This document shows positions 26,608-36,198 of a DNA stretch of 64,000 nt, in pieces. Made by a program: the position numbers and the translations under genes. This stretch comes from Paradesertivirga mongoliensis (GTDB taxonomy: Bacteria > Bacteroidota > Bacteroidia > Sphingobacteriales > Sphingobacteriaceae). The notes below the pieces were generated by a model, which did no database searches, was not told the DNA's origin, and saw only the letters and a program-made list of their open reading frames with translations. How positions within the stretch are numbered: the first letter of the stretch is position 1; each line of letters starts with the position of its first letter. Location: NCBI RefSeq assembly GCF_024436395.1, contig NZ_JAFMZO010000004.1, positions 1 through 64,000 on the forward strand. Reading direction: 5' to 3'.

Positions 26608-28656
26608 TTACCAAATTTTGATCCGGTCTTCCGGCTTTTTGTAAAGTTTATCTCCCGGCTGCACATTAAATGCTTTGTACCAGGCATCCATATTAACCGG
26701 AGCGCCAATGGTACGGTACTGGCCGGGCGAATGGCTGTCGACAATAATCATCTGGGCCGCCGTCTCTGGCAAAATATTACCTCTCCATACCTGCGCCCAG
26801 GAAAGAAAGAATCTCTGATCGGGGGTAAAACCGTCAATCTTCTGGTCCGACTGGCCCTGTTCGGTCATTTTGAATGCTTCATAAGCTGCATTTAATCCGC
26901 CCAGGTCTCCAATGTTCTCACCCAAAGTAAGTTTCCCATTTACATGCAGTGTGTCGAGTACCGTATAGTCGTCAAACTGTTTCTGAAGCGCTTCTGCCTT
27001 TGCTTTGAACTTTGCGCGGTCTTCATCAGTCCACCAGTTACGCAGGGTACCATCTTTATCATACTGACTGCCCGAGTCGTCAAAGCCGTGCGAAATTTCG
27101 TGGCCGATAACAGCACCAATGCCGCCATAATTTACCGCATCGTCGGCATTAGGGTCAAAAAACGGAAATTGTAGTATCCCTGCGGGAAATACTATTTCGT
27201 TGTTTACTGGATTGTAATAGGCGTTTACGGTTGGCGCAGTCATGCTCCACCTTGTTTTATCAACAGGCTTACCTAATCGCTGAACCATATCGTTATAGCT
27301 CCAGATCTCAGCATTTTTGAGATTCGCGAAGAAGGTGTTTTTGTTTATCAGCAGGCCATCATAGGTTTTCCATTTTTCGGGGTAAGCTATTTTGGGTGTA
27401 AAGGCATGGAGCTTGTCCAATGCTTTTCGTTTGGTAACGTCGCTCATCCAGTCGAGCCCTTTTATGCGTATTTCGTAAGCTTTAACCAGGTTGTTAACCA
27501 GCGTTTGCATCCGGGCTTTCGCTTCGGGCTTAAAATATTTTGCAACATACAGCTGGCCCAATAGCTCTCCTAAAGTATTGTCGGTTAACGACGACATGCG
27601 TTGCCAGCGTGGCGTTTGCACTTTCTGGCCGGTAAGCACCTTGTTAAACTCGAAGTTTGCATTTGCAAACGCAGAACTGAGATACGGTGCGGCGCTTTTT
27701 AGTACGTTCCATTGCAGGTAAGGCTGCCAATCGCGAACGGGGGTAGCGGCCACCAGATTATTGAGTTCGCTAAAGAATTTCGGGTTATTTACCAAAATAG
27801 AATCTTGTCCGCTTACCCTCATTTTTGGAAGCAACTGTGTCCAATTTATGTTGGGAGTAAGTTTACTAAGATCGGTCAGCGCAAATTTATTGTAGGTTTT
27901 TTGAGGGTCGCGTAATTCAACCCGGCTTAATTGCGCTTCTGCCAGTTTCGTCTCCAGCCGGATAATAGTTTCCGCGTTTATTTTTGCCGCTTCCGCTGAA
28001 CTTCCGGTAAGAGTGAATAACGTGCTGATATAATTTTTGTAAGCCTCTCTGATCTTCAAACTGCGGGCATCATTTTTTAAATAATAGTCGCGATCAGGTA
28101 AGGTCGTCCCGCCCTGACTTAATTGAGAGATCATATTTGTTACATTTTTACGATCTTGAGCAACATAAAAGCCAAACAACGGAGAACCGGCGCCGTAAGT
28201 CCGCATCCCTGCAACCTCATTCAAAACCGCATTGATATCTTTAACCGAACCAGCTCTTTGCAAGTCTGACTTGATCGGGCTGAATCCAAGCTTTTCTATA
28301 GCCACACTGTCCATGCCCGATGTATAGAAATCGCCAACACGTCTCTCCACCGAACCCGGAGCAGCCTTAGTGTTTTTCGCCGCATCCGTTAGCAAGCTTT
28401 TTACGGCATTAATGTTAAAGTCGCGAAGCACGTTGAAGCTTCCCCAGCGGGTTTCTTTAGCCGGTACCGGATTGTTTTTTATCCAGGTACCGCTGGCATA
28501 GGTGTAAAAATCATCACCTGGTTTAACACTGGTATCCATATGAGATGGATCAATGAATTTTGTTTTCCCGGCTACGGAAGTACTGGATTGAGCCAGCACA
28601 GCCGTGTTAAAAAGAATCGCTGAAAACGAAACCAGTATATTAAAATTGATCTTCAT
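26608..28656 (-). CDS. M13-family metallopeptidase (neprilysin-like)
   Basis: A 682-residue secreted zinc endopeptidase that cuts short peptides. A signal peptide (~1-22) is followed by the M13 N-terminal domain (~40-420) and the catalytic domain. Zinc ligands are H519-E520-x-x-H523 in VIGHEISHGF, with the third ligand E580 and stabilising D584 in GENIGDLGG. NAYYNP near 465 is the family substrate-binding region. The C-terminus ends in a tryptophan-containing KIW, as usual. Size is typical. It is a single gene with a shared terminator downstream. Confidence 0.96.
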   Translation of the reverse strand: MKINFNILVSFSAILFNTAVLAQSSTSVAGKTKFIDPSHMDTSVKPGDDFYTYASGTWIKNNPVPAKETRWGSFNVLRDFNINAVKSLLTDAAKNTKAAPGSVERRVGDFYTSGMDSVAIEKLGFSPIKSDLQRAGSVKDINAVLNEVAGMRTYGAGSPLFGFYVAQDRKNVTNMISQLSQGGTTLPDRDYYLKNDARSLKIREAYKNYISTLFTLTGSSAEAAKINAETIIRLETKLAEAQLSRVELRDPQKTYNKFALTDLSKLTPNINWTQLLPKMRVSGQDSILVNNPKFFSELNNLVAATPVRDWQPYLQWNVLKSAAPYLSSAFANANFEFNKVLTGQKVQTPRWQRMSSLTDNTLGELLGQLYVAKYFKPEAKARMQTLVNNLVKAYEIRIKGLDWMSDVTKRKALDKLHAFTPKIAYPEKWKTYDGLLINKNTFFANLKNAEIWSYNDMVQRLGKPVDKTRWSMTAPTVNAYYNPVNNEIVFPAGILQFPFFDPNADDAVNYGGIGAVIGHEISHGFDDSGSQYDKDGTLRNWWTDEDRAKFKAKAEALQKQFDDYTVLDTLHVNGKLTLGENIGDLGGLNAAYEAFKMTEQGQSDQKIDGFTPDQRFFLSWAQVWRGNILPETAAQMIIVDSHSPGQYRTIGAPVNMDAWYKAFNVQPGDKLYKKPEDRIKIW

Positions 28657-28816
28657 TTGAAAGTTTTATACGTGAATTATATGTTAACACAGGTTTTCTG
28701 AAAAAGTGACAGATCGATGGTAAAAAAGCGATGTCAAATCTATGGTGACTGTCGCAATACCCCCGTTTTTTGTCAAATTACACACCTTAATCCTAAACGG
28801 CTGTTTTCTACTTTTA

Positions 28817-28850
28817 TTGAATCGGCCAAACAAAAAATGCAAATTTGCAT
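28817..28850 (+). promoter_or_regulatory. probable promoter and palindrome upstream of the MATE gene
   Basis: TTG at 28817-28819, then 20 bp, then CAAATTTG at 28840-28847, close to the TAnnTTTG -7 consensus. The -7 element is embedded in a perfect 14-bp palindrome ATGCAAATTTGCAT (28837-28850), so a repressor site overlapping the promoter is possible. Confidence 0.45.
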
Positions 28851-28855
28851 ACCCG

Positions 28856-30310
28856 ATGAAAACCTGTACAATGAAAGAGACCAGCAACAATACTGCAGTA
28901 ATTGATCAAAACCTGCCATCAAAAAAGGATTCCATATGGCAGCATCTGAAAAACGCCATCCGGGGCACCGAAGAGGATTACACGGCGATTCCTATGAAAA
29001 AAGCCATTTTCCTCCTGGCCGTGCCTATGATCCTCGAATTGGTGATGGAGTCGACCTTCGCTGTAGTTGATATTTATTTTGTAAGCAAGCTGGGCCCCTC
29101 CGCTGTGGCTACCGTTGGCCTTACCGAAACCTACCTGTTTCTGCTTTATTCCATTGGCATGGGATTGGCCATGTCGGTTACCGCTATCATTGCACGAAGG
29201 GTGGGAGAAAAGAATATGCAGGATGCCGGTATTTCCGCTGTTCAATCTATTATGCTGGCTTTCCTGGCCTCTTTGCCCTTTGCGGTTGCCGGTATTTTCT
29301 TTGCCAAAGATATGCTTGCGCTGATGGGTGCAGATCAATGGGCCATAGAGCATGGTTACCATTATACCAAATGGATGCTTGGAGGGAACGTTGTGATTAT
29401 GCTCTTATTTGTAATCAATGCCATTTTTCGGGGAGCCGGCGACGCGGCCGTTGCCATGCGTATCCTTTGGATCGCAAACGGTATAAACATTATTCTATGT
29501 CCTGTCCTGATCTTTGGCTTTGGTCCCATCCCTGCATTAGGTATTGAGGGAGCAGCTATAGCAACCAATATCGGTCGCGGAACCGGAGTGCTCACCCAGC
29601 TCTGGATTCTCTTTAAAGGCGGGAAACATATTAAGGTAGCTTATTCGCAAATCAGGCTAAATGTGAAAAGTATGCTTACAATTCTGCGGACATCACTCGG
29701 CGGCATTGGCCAGATGATTGTAGCCATGACTTCCTGGATCTTTCTCATGCGAATACTTGCCGAAGTAGGAAGTGAAGCCGTTGCTGGTTCAACCATTGCC
29801 ATTCGCATTATGATGTTTACCATGATGCCGGCCTGGGGGCTCTCAAATGCCGCTGCCACACTGGTGGGTCAGAACCTTGGAGCCGGTAATCCCGATCGGG
29901 CCGAATCTGCCGTATGGAAAACGGGCCGCTATAATATGGTTTTCCTGGTGGGGGTTTCTATTGTTTATTTCTTTTTTAATGATGGTTTGATGCAGATTTT
30001 TACCGACGACCCCGAGGTAATTGCGGTGGGGGCCGAATGGCTCCGCATACTTTCTTTCTCTTATTTTGTTTATGGATGGTGGATGGTGTCTACCCAGGCT
30101 TTTAACGGGGCAGGCGATACCAAAACACCGACATATATTAACCTTGTATTTTTCTGGTTAATCCAGATCCCGCTTTCTTATTATCTGGCAATTATGCTTG
30201 GGTGGCAGCAATCCGGCGTGTTTTGGGCCGTATTCATTTCAGAAACTTCTGTCGGTTTGTTCACGCTATGGCTGTTTAACAGGGGGGGATGGAAGACCGT
30301 GAAGGTATAG
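28856..30310 (+). CDS. MATE-family efflux transporter
   Basis: A cation-coupled multidrug/metabolite exporter of about 484 residues. Twelve membrane segments lie in two related halves, the first beginning near MKKAIFLLAVPMILELVMES (~48-67). NAIFRGAGDA and TQAFNGAGDT are the paired conserved loops of the two halves. The frame is open further upstream, but the promoter-like sequence at 28817-28847 places transcription just before the ATG codons at 28856 or 28871. Either could be the true start. The substrate is unknown. Confidence 0.92.
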   Translation: MKTCTMKETSNNTAVIDQNLPSKKDSIWQHLKNAIRGTEEDYTAIPMKKAIFLLAVPMILELVMESTFAVVDIYFVSKLGPSAVATVGLTETYLFLLYSIGMGLAMSVTAIIARRVGEKNMQDAGISAVQSIMLAFLASLPFAVAGIFFAKDMLALMGADQWAIEHGYHYTKWMLGGNVVIMLLFVINAIFRGAGDAAVAMRILWIANGINIILCPVLIFGFGPIPALGIEGAAIATNIGRGTGVLTQLWILFKGGKHIKVAYSQIRLNVKSMLTILRTSLGGIGQMIVAMTSWIFLMRILAEVGSEAVAGSTIAIRIMMFTMMPAWGLSNAAATLVGQNLGAGNPDRAESAVWKTGRYNMVFLVGVSIVYFFFNDGLMQIFTDDPEVIAVGAEWLRILSFSYFVYGWWMVSTQAFNGAGDTKTPTYINLVFFWLIQIPLSYYLAIMLGWQQSGVFWAVFISETSVGLFTLWLFNRGGWKTVKV

Positions 30311-30519
30311 AAGCGCTCGCTTCGAACAGCTTTTTGCAAGCCTTTTTCTTTTGAAATATACGCTGAACCATTCTGGCTTCAAGTTGTTATGTTTTACTGA
30401 TATTCAGTATATTAGATATTGGTTGCAGCCTGGTTTGGCTACCTGGCCTGCACGTCCGAAGAAAGTTGTTTAGCTGCACGGAACCTGCTTCTGTAGCTTT
30501 AATCGTTTATACTGCCTCA

Positions 30520-33500
30520 ATGAAAGCTACCAGACGAAGAACACGGCCTTTAACCGCCCGACAAAAAACTCCATCCCCCGGAAAAGACTCCGAACTGCCT
30601 TTTTTTAGAAAGGAAGCTGACGGGCCTGGCTTTTTTGATAGATCCAGTAATTTTTTTGGTGCCCGGCCTCAGGTTCATAGAAGCTGTGCAGATTGCGAGG
30701 AGTCTGATGATAAAGAAGCGCTTCAAAGAAAGAGATTCGAATCATCCCTAAACGACTCGAAGGGGCAGGGCTCGGCTTTGCCTGGGCCAACGAAAGGTTT
30801 CATGGAAAATACCTTTCATCGTAATTTTTCCAATGTCCGCATACATTCGGGAACCCCGGCATCAATTATGAGCCGACAGATTCATGCCAAAGCCTTCACC
30901 CATCAGCAAGATATTTATTTCGACGAAGGCCAGTACGCGCCAGAAACTTCCGAGGGGAAGAGCCTGCTGGCTCATGAATTGACACACGTTGTTCAGCAAG
31001 GCAATTCCCAGTCAGGCAGCTTGCAAAAACAGGACGATGAGAAAGAATTGCCCGCGGTTCAACGAGAAGAGGAGGATAAAGCCGTCGAATCCTCGGGAGA
31101 TGCGGGGACCGAAAGCGGGGAAAAGGTTTTCAACGACAAGGATCCTGAATTTGTTTTAGTTGAATTTATGTCGAAACTGGATGCAGTGGCGGCACAGAAC
31201 GCTACCGGAACTCAGGATGAAAATACCGGCGATGCTTCCGGAGCAGATCCTACAGAGGAGGACAAACAGTTAGAGTACGAACTTAACGAAGCCAAGGACT
31301 GGCTGGGAAGCGGGGCTCAGGCTTTCAGGAAACGGCTTTTGATCGAAACGGAGTTGATGAGGCTCGACGACGGCGGCTACCGTCAGAGCGTGATCGATAC
31401 CTATTACGCAGAGGAGGGCGGAGGACCGGTTTATCTCGATGCAGTCAAGGCGAATATCGATACGCAGTCATCCGGCGAAGCCGAAACCATGAACCGCCTG
31501 AATGTGAACATCGGCCTCGGTTTAACGCCTGAAAACTTTATTGATAACTGGTACATCATCGGAAAGAACGCGGCCGATGCTTTTCCGCAATTCTCCTGGG
31601 AGATTGTAAGGCCTTTGATTACGCCGGCAGATTACATCGGACAAAATATTACGTTCGGTTTTAGCTCGAGTCAAAAGGACTATTATGCAAGTATGAATTC
31701 GCTGAGTGTCGACATGTCGTACAACGGTCTGCCTGTATCTTTTATCCCCTCGCTTAGTCTGAGTTATTATTCGCTTGTCAAATCAAAAGCTGCTCCTTCC
31801 CTGATCAAAATGCCGCAGAAGGCATGGATGTACGATCACTTTTTCTCGCCCGAAGAGGTTGATCTGCATTCGGAAACGATGAAGAAGTACGTCCACGCTC
31901 TGGTAGCCTATGCCGATTTTTCTTTCCGCTCTGCCGTATACCAGGAATGGATAAAAGCCGGGATATTCAAATGGCAAAGCTTTAACGCCATGAGTATTCA
32001 CCTTTTCAGAAAACAATATCCCAGCGGTTTTACCAAGGTCGACGACTTTTACCAGTTTGCCCACAAGGGGGCCTTCTCCGGCTTGGGTATAATTGGAGCA
32101 GCCTGGCTTCAGGATATTTATGCAGGCGGACGAAGCCCATATCTGGAGCTCAGCCTGCTGGCTCAAAAAGCACGCGAGAACGGCGAAAAGCACTTTATAA
32201 CCTTCGGAACAAGCGCATTTAACGATTTTAATACATCGTTGACGAATGCCGATTACCGCATTGCCGGCCTCGGTAAAAATGAGCGTTTAGTGGAGGCGAT
32301 AACCTGGTCGATTGAAAAAGGGTTTGCGGCACAGGGCATTACCGCGCTTCTGGCAAATCTCGATACAATTCTGATGGAGATCCTCAAGGATACGATAAAA
32401 GACAAGGCCAAGCGAAAAGCCATCATGACCGGCATCGGGATGGCAGGGCCCTGGGGGCGGGCAATCTCGTTGATCTATAATTTATGGGAGCTGTTTGAGG
32501 ATACCAAAGATAAAATTGAATTAGCACTACTAATTAGTTCGTTTATTAAGCTTCTCGATGAGGCGCGCGAAACCACTAAAGTAACGGGTATGCAGCGCTC
32601 GTCGGCAAAACTTGCTCAGGCTTACGAAACCACGTTTCAGCTACTCATTCAGAAACTGGGCTCAATACTGATGGATAAGCTGCCAAAGGCCGCAGCTAAA
32701 AAAATTAAGGAAGGCAGCGACCGGAAGAACAAAATGTCGGAGGCTCAACGGATGAATTTGCTGGCAGAATCAGCAACTCAGGATGATGTAGCAAAGCTGG
32801 ATGCCGACCACCTCGAAGCCGAAATGGAAACAGCGCTGAAAACCCGGCCCAGTAAGCCGGCAGAGCCCGATTCGGATTTCGATGCCATGGTAGTGCTCCC
32901 CAATTCTCATACCTGGAAGCGGAACAAAAAAACTGGAGTGTGGTGCCGCTCTTCAGCAGAGTGTAAAACCAGAACCCTCGACAAAGAATTTATCGACGAA
33001 CTGGATGCCAAAGCCAATAATCTCGACGACGAGTTCAGCGAAATGGGCGGGTACGGGGTGAAGGATAATATACCTTTGCCGGAAACAGGAGTGTATAGGA
33101 ACAATAAACCCGTCCGGCAAACCCAGAGAACTCAGTTACGAAGCCGTATGACCGCTCCCGCCTGGGCCAGCGGTGGCCGGGACTGGAACGCACATCACGT
33201 TATTCCCTGGGGGTTTTTAAATCATGGAACGTTTGATGTGCTGCGTAGTCATGGCGGATGGGATCACAACGATTTGGCCAACAGTTTGGCGCTGCCCACC
33301 CAGCGGGGAATAAAGGGCGCCGAGCACCTGCCGGTACACCAGGTTAGCTTAACCGATCTGCAGAATAAAGGTGCGTTTCACGATGTTACCTATCACGGCG
33401 TTTACAGCCAAAAAGTAAAGGCGAAACTCGATGCCATGCTGGATAAATTTGAACATGATCCTAAAAAATTGAGGGAGGAGGTTCACAAATTAATTCAGGA

Positions 33501-33549
33501 TTTGAAAGCGAACGAACTTATATCGTCGAAAATGGCAACCTTATTTTAA
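30520..33549 (+). CDS. DUF4157 (eCIS core) protein with C-terminal AHH/HNH-like nuclease domain
   Basis: A 1009-residue probable toxin or effector. Residues ~85-160 are a DUF4157 domain with the zinc-protease-like motif H152-E-L-T-H156. Before it is a CADCEE segment, common in such proteins. This domain marks extracellular contractile injection system (eCIS) cargo and some polymorphic toxins. The middle (~160-860) is long, mostly helical and unrecognised. The last ~120 residues hold NAHHVIPW (HH at 892-893), NSLALP, HLPVHQ and YSQKVKAKL, the pattern of AHH-type HNH/endonuclease VII toxin domains. There is no signal peptide. I start at the ATG at 30520. No sheath, tube or immunity gene lies next to it. 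The domain reading is strong; toxicity is inference. Confidence 0.82.
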   Translation: MKATRRRTRPLTARQKTPSPGKDSELPFFRKEADGPGFFDRSSNFFGARPQVHRSCADCEESDDKEALQRKRFESSLNDSKGQGSALPGPTKGFMENTFHRNFSNVRIHSGTPASIMSRQIHAKAFTHQQDIYFDEGQYAPETSEGKSLLAHELTHVVQQGNSQSGSLQKQDDEKELPAVQREEEDKAVESSGDAGTESGEKVFNDKDPEFVLVEFMSKLDAVAAQNATGTQDENTGDASGADPTEEDKQLEYELNEAKDWLGSGAQAFRKRLLIETELMRLDDGGYRQSVIDTYYAEEGGGPVYLDAVKANIDTQSSGEAETMNRLNVNIGLGLTPENFIDNWYIIGKNAADAFPQFSWEIVRPLITPADYIGQNITFGFSSSQKDYYASMNSLSVDMSYNGLPVSFIPSLSLSYYSLVKSKAAPSLIKMPQKAWMYDHFFSPEEVDLHSETMKKYVHALVAYADFSFRSAVYQEWIKAGIFKWQSFNAMSIHLFRKQYPSGFTKVDDFYQFAHKGAFSGLGIIGAAWLQDIYAGGRSPYLELSLLAQKARENGEKHFITFGTSAFNDFNTSLTNADYRIAGLGKNERLVEAITWSIEKGFAAQGITALLANLDTILMEILKDTIKDKAKRKAIMTGIGMAGPWGRAISLIYNLWELFEDTKDKIELALLISSFIKLLDEARETTKVTGMQRSSAKLAQAYETTFQLLIQKLGSILMDKLPKAAAKKIKEGSDRKNKMSEAQRMNLLAESATQDDVAKLDADHLEAEMETALKTRPSKPAEPDSDFDAMVVLPNSHTWKRNKKTGVWCRSSAECKTRTLDKEFIDELDAKANNLDDEFSEMGGYGVKDNIPLPETGVYRNNKPVRQTQRTQLRSRMTAPAWASGGRDWNAHHVIPWGFLNHGTFDVLRSHGGWDHNDLANSLALPTQRGIKGAEHLPVHQVSLTDLQNKGAFHDVTYHGVYSQKVKAKLDAMLDKFEHDPKKLREEVHKLIQDLKANELISSKMATLF

Positions 33550-33597
33550 CAGAAATCGCTTTCGCGGGGTTGATAAGCCATGACTTGCTTTCTTTCC

Positions 33598-33744
33598 CAT
33601 GGCCTGTGTCCCCACAGGCCATTTCTCATTAAACTCTTTCGCAGATTATGAATCTGAACTTACCGTCTTTCCTTCCATGGCCTGTGTCCCCACAGGTCAT
33701 TTCTACTTTAAACCGCTTTCTCGGATTATGAATCTGAACTTACC
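33598..33744. repeat. two ~79-bp direct repeats with palindromes at the 3' end of the EamA gene
   Basis: Copy 1 spans about 33598-33664 and copy 2 about 33676-33744, offset 78-80 bp and roughly 85% alike. Each starts with the palindrome GGCCTGTG-TCCC-CACAGGCC (33601-33620; 33679-33698 with one G-T wobble) and ends with the same segment that encodes the last residues and stop of the EamA gene. Copy 2 contains the live stop codon. Copy 1 is the duplicate. The hairpins could also terminate the toxin transcript. Confidence 0.8.
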
Positions 33745-34691
33745 TTCTGTATAGGCACTAAATTTTCGGTTTGTTTTTTATCAGTCTTAATACTCAGAAT
33801 CAACACCCCAGCAACCACCAGTGCCGTCCCGGCAATTTGCTCAGCAAAAATAGCCTCCCCTAAAAAATAATGAGCCTGAATGATGGTAGATACCGGCCCC
33901 ACACTCGATATAATGGCCACATTGTTCGATCCAATCTGTTTTAATGCGCTCGACAGCATAAACGTGGGAATTACTGTAGCGATTATAGCGAGCAGTACAC
34001 CATACCACAGCAAACCTTCGGTTTCAAAAACCGCCGTCGATTTACCATCCAGCAGAAAGTGAATAAAAATGCCTGCTGTTGCCGAGAGCATGGCGTACGC
34101 TGTGAATTTTGACGCTCCAATTTGCGGAATCAGTCTGCCGCTGCCTACAATATAAATGGCATAGGTAATGGCACACAAGAAGATCAAAAGACTACCTGCG
34201 AAAAAGTTAGGGTTAACTGCATCGATCTTCAGTTCGCCGAAATATGCTAAACCAATGCCGGTATACGTAAGCAGGAGGGCTATTTTCTGATTAGTGTTAA
34301 TTTTTTGCTTGTAAATAACTGCATTAATCAGCACCACAAATGTCGGATACAAAAACAAAATAAGCCGTTCGAGACCAGCCGAGATATATTGCAGTCCGAT
34401 AAAATCGAACAGGCTGCTTAAATAATACCCAAACAAGCCCAAAAAGATCAGGTAGATCCATTGTTTACCCGACATCTTTAAATTCCCTTCTTTATTGCTG
34501 ATGAGGAAAGCCGCGATAAGATAAAAGGGAAGAGAAAATATCATTCGAAGTGTGAGAAGTGAAAGAGCATCGACCTTTACTTCGGCAAAAGCCAGCTTTA
34601 CCATAATGGCCTTGGTCGAAAATAATATTGCGCCAACAAATGCAATAATAAATCCCACAAGGGTTAATGGGTGTCTCGTTTTTATCATCAT
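33726..34691 (-). CDS. EamA/DMT-family transporter
   Basis: A 321-residue drug/metabolite transporter with ten predicted membrane segments in two EamA repeats (~8-150 and ~160-300). Such carriers export amino acids, nucleosides or other metabolites; the substrate here is unknown. The start could be either of the first two ATG codons. Its last codons lie inside a duplicated segment, so its 3' end has been copied once downstream. Palindromes of one family lie on both sides of the gene (33601, 33679 and, inverted, 34843). Confidence 0.9.
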   Translation of the reverse strand: MMIKTRHPLTLVGFIIAFVGAILFSTKAIMVKLAFAEVKVDALSLLTLRMIFSLPFYLIAAFLISNKEGNLKMSGKQWIYLIFLGLFGYYLSSLFDFIGLQYISAGLERLILFLYPTFVVLINAVIYKQKINTNQKIALLLTYTGIGLAYFGELKIDAVNPNFFAGSLLIFLCAITYAIYIVGSGRLIPQIGASKFTAYAMLSATAGIFIHFLLDGKSTAVFETEGLLWYGVLLAIIATVIPTFMLSSALKQIGSNNVAIISSVGPVSTIIQAHYFLGEAIFAEQIAGTALVVAGVLILSIKTDKKQTENLVPIQKVSSDS

Positions 34692-34842
34692 GAATCGCTA
34701 TGGAGCGCAAAAATGGGGTTTTTATGGACGAATTGCCCGAAACGATAATAATTTTTCATTTCTGTGATTTTTGTCGTGGTGCACGGAGAATCGGGAGCGA
34801 ATTCTCGTGTCTTCCCCACCGACCATTTTACCTGTTAATTTT

Positions 34843-34862
34843 GGCCTGTGGAGACACAGGCC
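34843..34862. repeat. third, inverted copy of the GGCCTGTG palindrome
   Basis: GGCCTGTG-GAGA-CACAGGCC. Read on the minus strand with its neighbours, it matches the palindrome at 33601-33620 at all but two of about 25 positions. It lies between the EamA start and the deacetylase promoter. Confidence 0.75.
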
Positions 34863-34926
34863 ACGGAAGAGGATCCTGGAGAGAATTCCCCGGGGTTAAA
34901 TAATTTCGCATCCTCATACAATTTAA

Positions 34927-34956
34927 TTGGCATTCACGTTACAATACATATTTTTG
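34927..34956 (+). promoter_or_regulatory. promoter of the polysaccharide deacetylase gene
   Basis: TTG (34927-34929), 19 bp, then TATTTTTG (34949-34956): an exact match to the Bacteroidota housekeeping promoter. It predicts transcription from about 34962 and supports the ATG at 34998 over any upstream start. Confidence 0.7.
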
Positions 34957-34997
34957 ACAACGAATTAATCAGCCCCAATCATTTAATAATTCCAACT

Positions 34998-36086
34998 ATG
35001 CTCTCATTCGGACGACAAGCTCTTATTGTATCCTTAGCCATTTCAAGTCTTTTTTCAATTTCCTGTTCTCAAAGTGGCAGCAAAACGCTATCGTCTGCAG
35101 ATTCTGTAGATTCCAGCGCTTCCAAACCGGCAGAGACGGTGGTAGTTCAACCTAAAAATACTGATTACACACCTAACGAGCTGGGTAAGGTGATGGTTCT
35201 GGAATATCATCTCATCGGTTATCCCGAAGACAGATGGAGAAGAACTCCCGAAAATTTCAGGAAAGATCTGCAAATGCTTTACGATAACGATTTCTATCCG
35301 GTGTCGGTTCTGGATATCGCCCATGGTAATCTAAATGTGCCAGCAGGTAAAACTCCTTTTGCTATAACATTGGACGATTCGAGTGCAGGTCAGTTTAGAT
35401 ATATTGAGAAAGACGGTCAACTGGTGATCGACCCGAACTGTGCTTTGGGAATCATGGAAGATTTTAAAAAGAAACATAAAGATTTCCCGATCACAGCGTC
35501 CTTTTATGTACTTCCGGCCATTAAGCCAACTTTACGCCTTTTTGCTCAGCCCGAATATCAGAAGCAAAAGTTAGAATGGCTGGTAAAAAACGGATATGAA
35601 ATAGGCAGTCATAACTGGTATCATTCGATGCTTTCTAAACTTACTGATGCCGAAGTTCAGAAGCACCTTTCCATGTTCGTAAAAGAAATCAAGGCTTTTA
35701 TTCTTGATTACGAGGTGAGAACCATGGCTTTACCACTTGGAATGCATGCAAAAAATAGGGCTCTCGAGTCGAAAGGAGAGTTCGAAGGTATTAAATATAA
35801 TCATCAGGCCGTTCTGTTGGTTGGATCTGTAAGCTCTGTATCGCCGTATTCCAAAGATTTTAAACCCCTGGCCATTCAACGGGTTCAGGCAGGAGAACAC
35901 ACCGAAAATCCTGAAACCTTTATGAAAATCCAGATAAAACATAAAACCCGCTTTGTTTCCGATGGCGATCCTAAAACCATCTCTGCTCCCGAGAAGATGA
36001 AGGATCAGCTTCGCCCGGGACTTGAGAAGAAATACGCCATTAAATGGATTAAAGAAGAGGAACCAGGGAAGCTGGCCCAGAACTAG
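34998..36086 (+). CDS. polysaccharide deacetylase-family lipoprotein
   Basis: A 362-residue lipoprotein of the NodB/CE4 deacetylase family, which removes acetyl groups from N-acetyl sugars in envelope glycans. The lipobox is SLFSISC (cysteine ~24). The NodB-like core covers ~75-320. Motif 1 is AITLDDSS with the Asp pair, and motif 2 is GSHNWYHSML, which supplies metal-binding histidines. The segment MALPLGMHA stands where the usual R-x-x-x-P motif would be. Divergence from classical CE4 enzymes leaves the substrate open. I chose the ATG at 34998 because it gives a proper lipoprotein signal and follows a consensus promoter. Confidence 0.85.
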   Translation: MLSFGRQALIVSLAISSLFSISCSQSGSKTLSSADSVDSSASKPAETVVVQPKNTDYTPNELGKVMVLEYHLIGYPEDRWRRTPENFRKDLQMLYDNDFYPVSVLDIAHGNLNVPAGKTPFAITLDDSSAGQFRYIEKDGQLVIDPNCALGIMEDFKKKHKDFPITASFYVLPAIKPTLRLFAQPEYQKQKLEWLVKNGYEIGSHNWYHSMLSKLTDAEVQKHLSMFVKEIKAFILDYEVRTMALPLGMHAKNRALESKGEFEGIKYNHQAVLLVGSVSSVSPYSKDFKPLAIQRVQAGEHTENPETFMKIQIKHKTRFVSDGDPKTISAPEKMKDQLRPGLEKKYAIKWIKEEEPGKLAQN

Positions 36087-36198
36087 GGCTTCTCGTGCCC
36101 AGCGTTGGTGTCCCACTAATAAATACGTTAGTCGTTTGTTGGTGGGGGCATCACTTTTACCCGTTATTGGAATCTTACCCATTAGGGGAAAATCTCCA

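Noticed and set aside
30520..33549. Part of a complete contractile injection system locus
   Set aside because: No sheath, tube, baseplate, spike or AAA ATPase gene is found on either side within the window.
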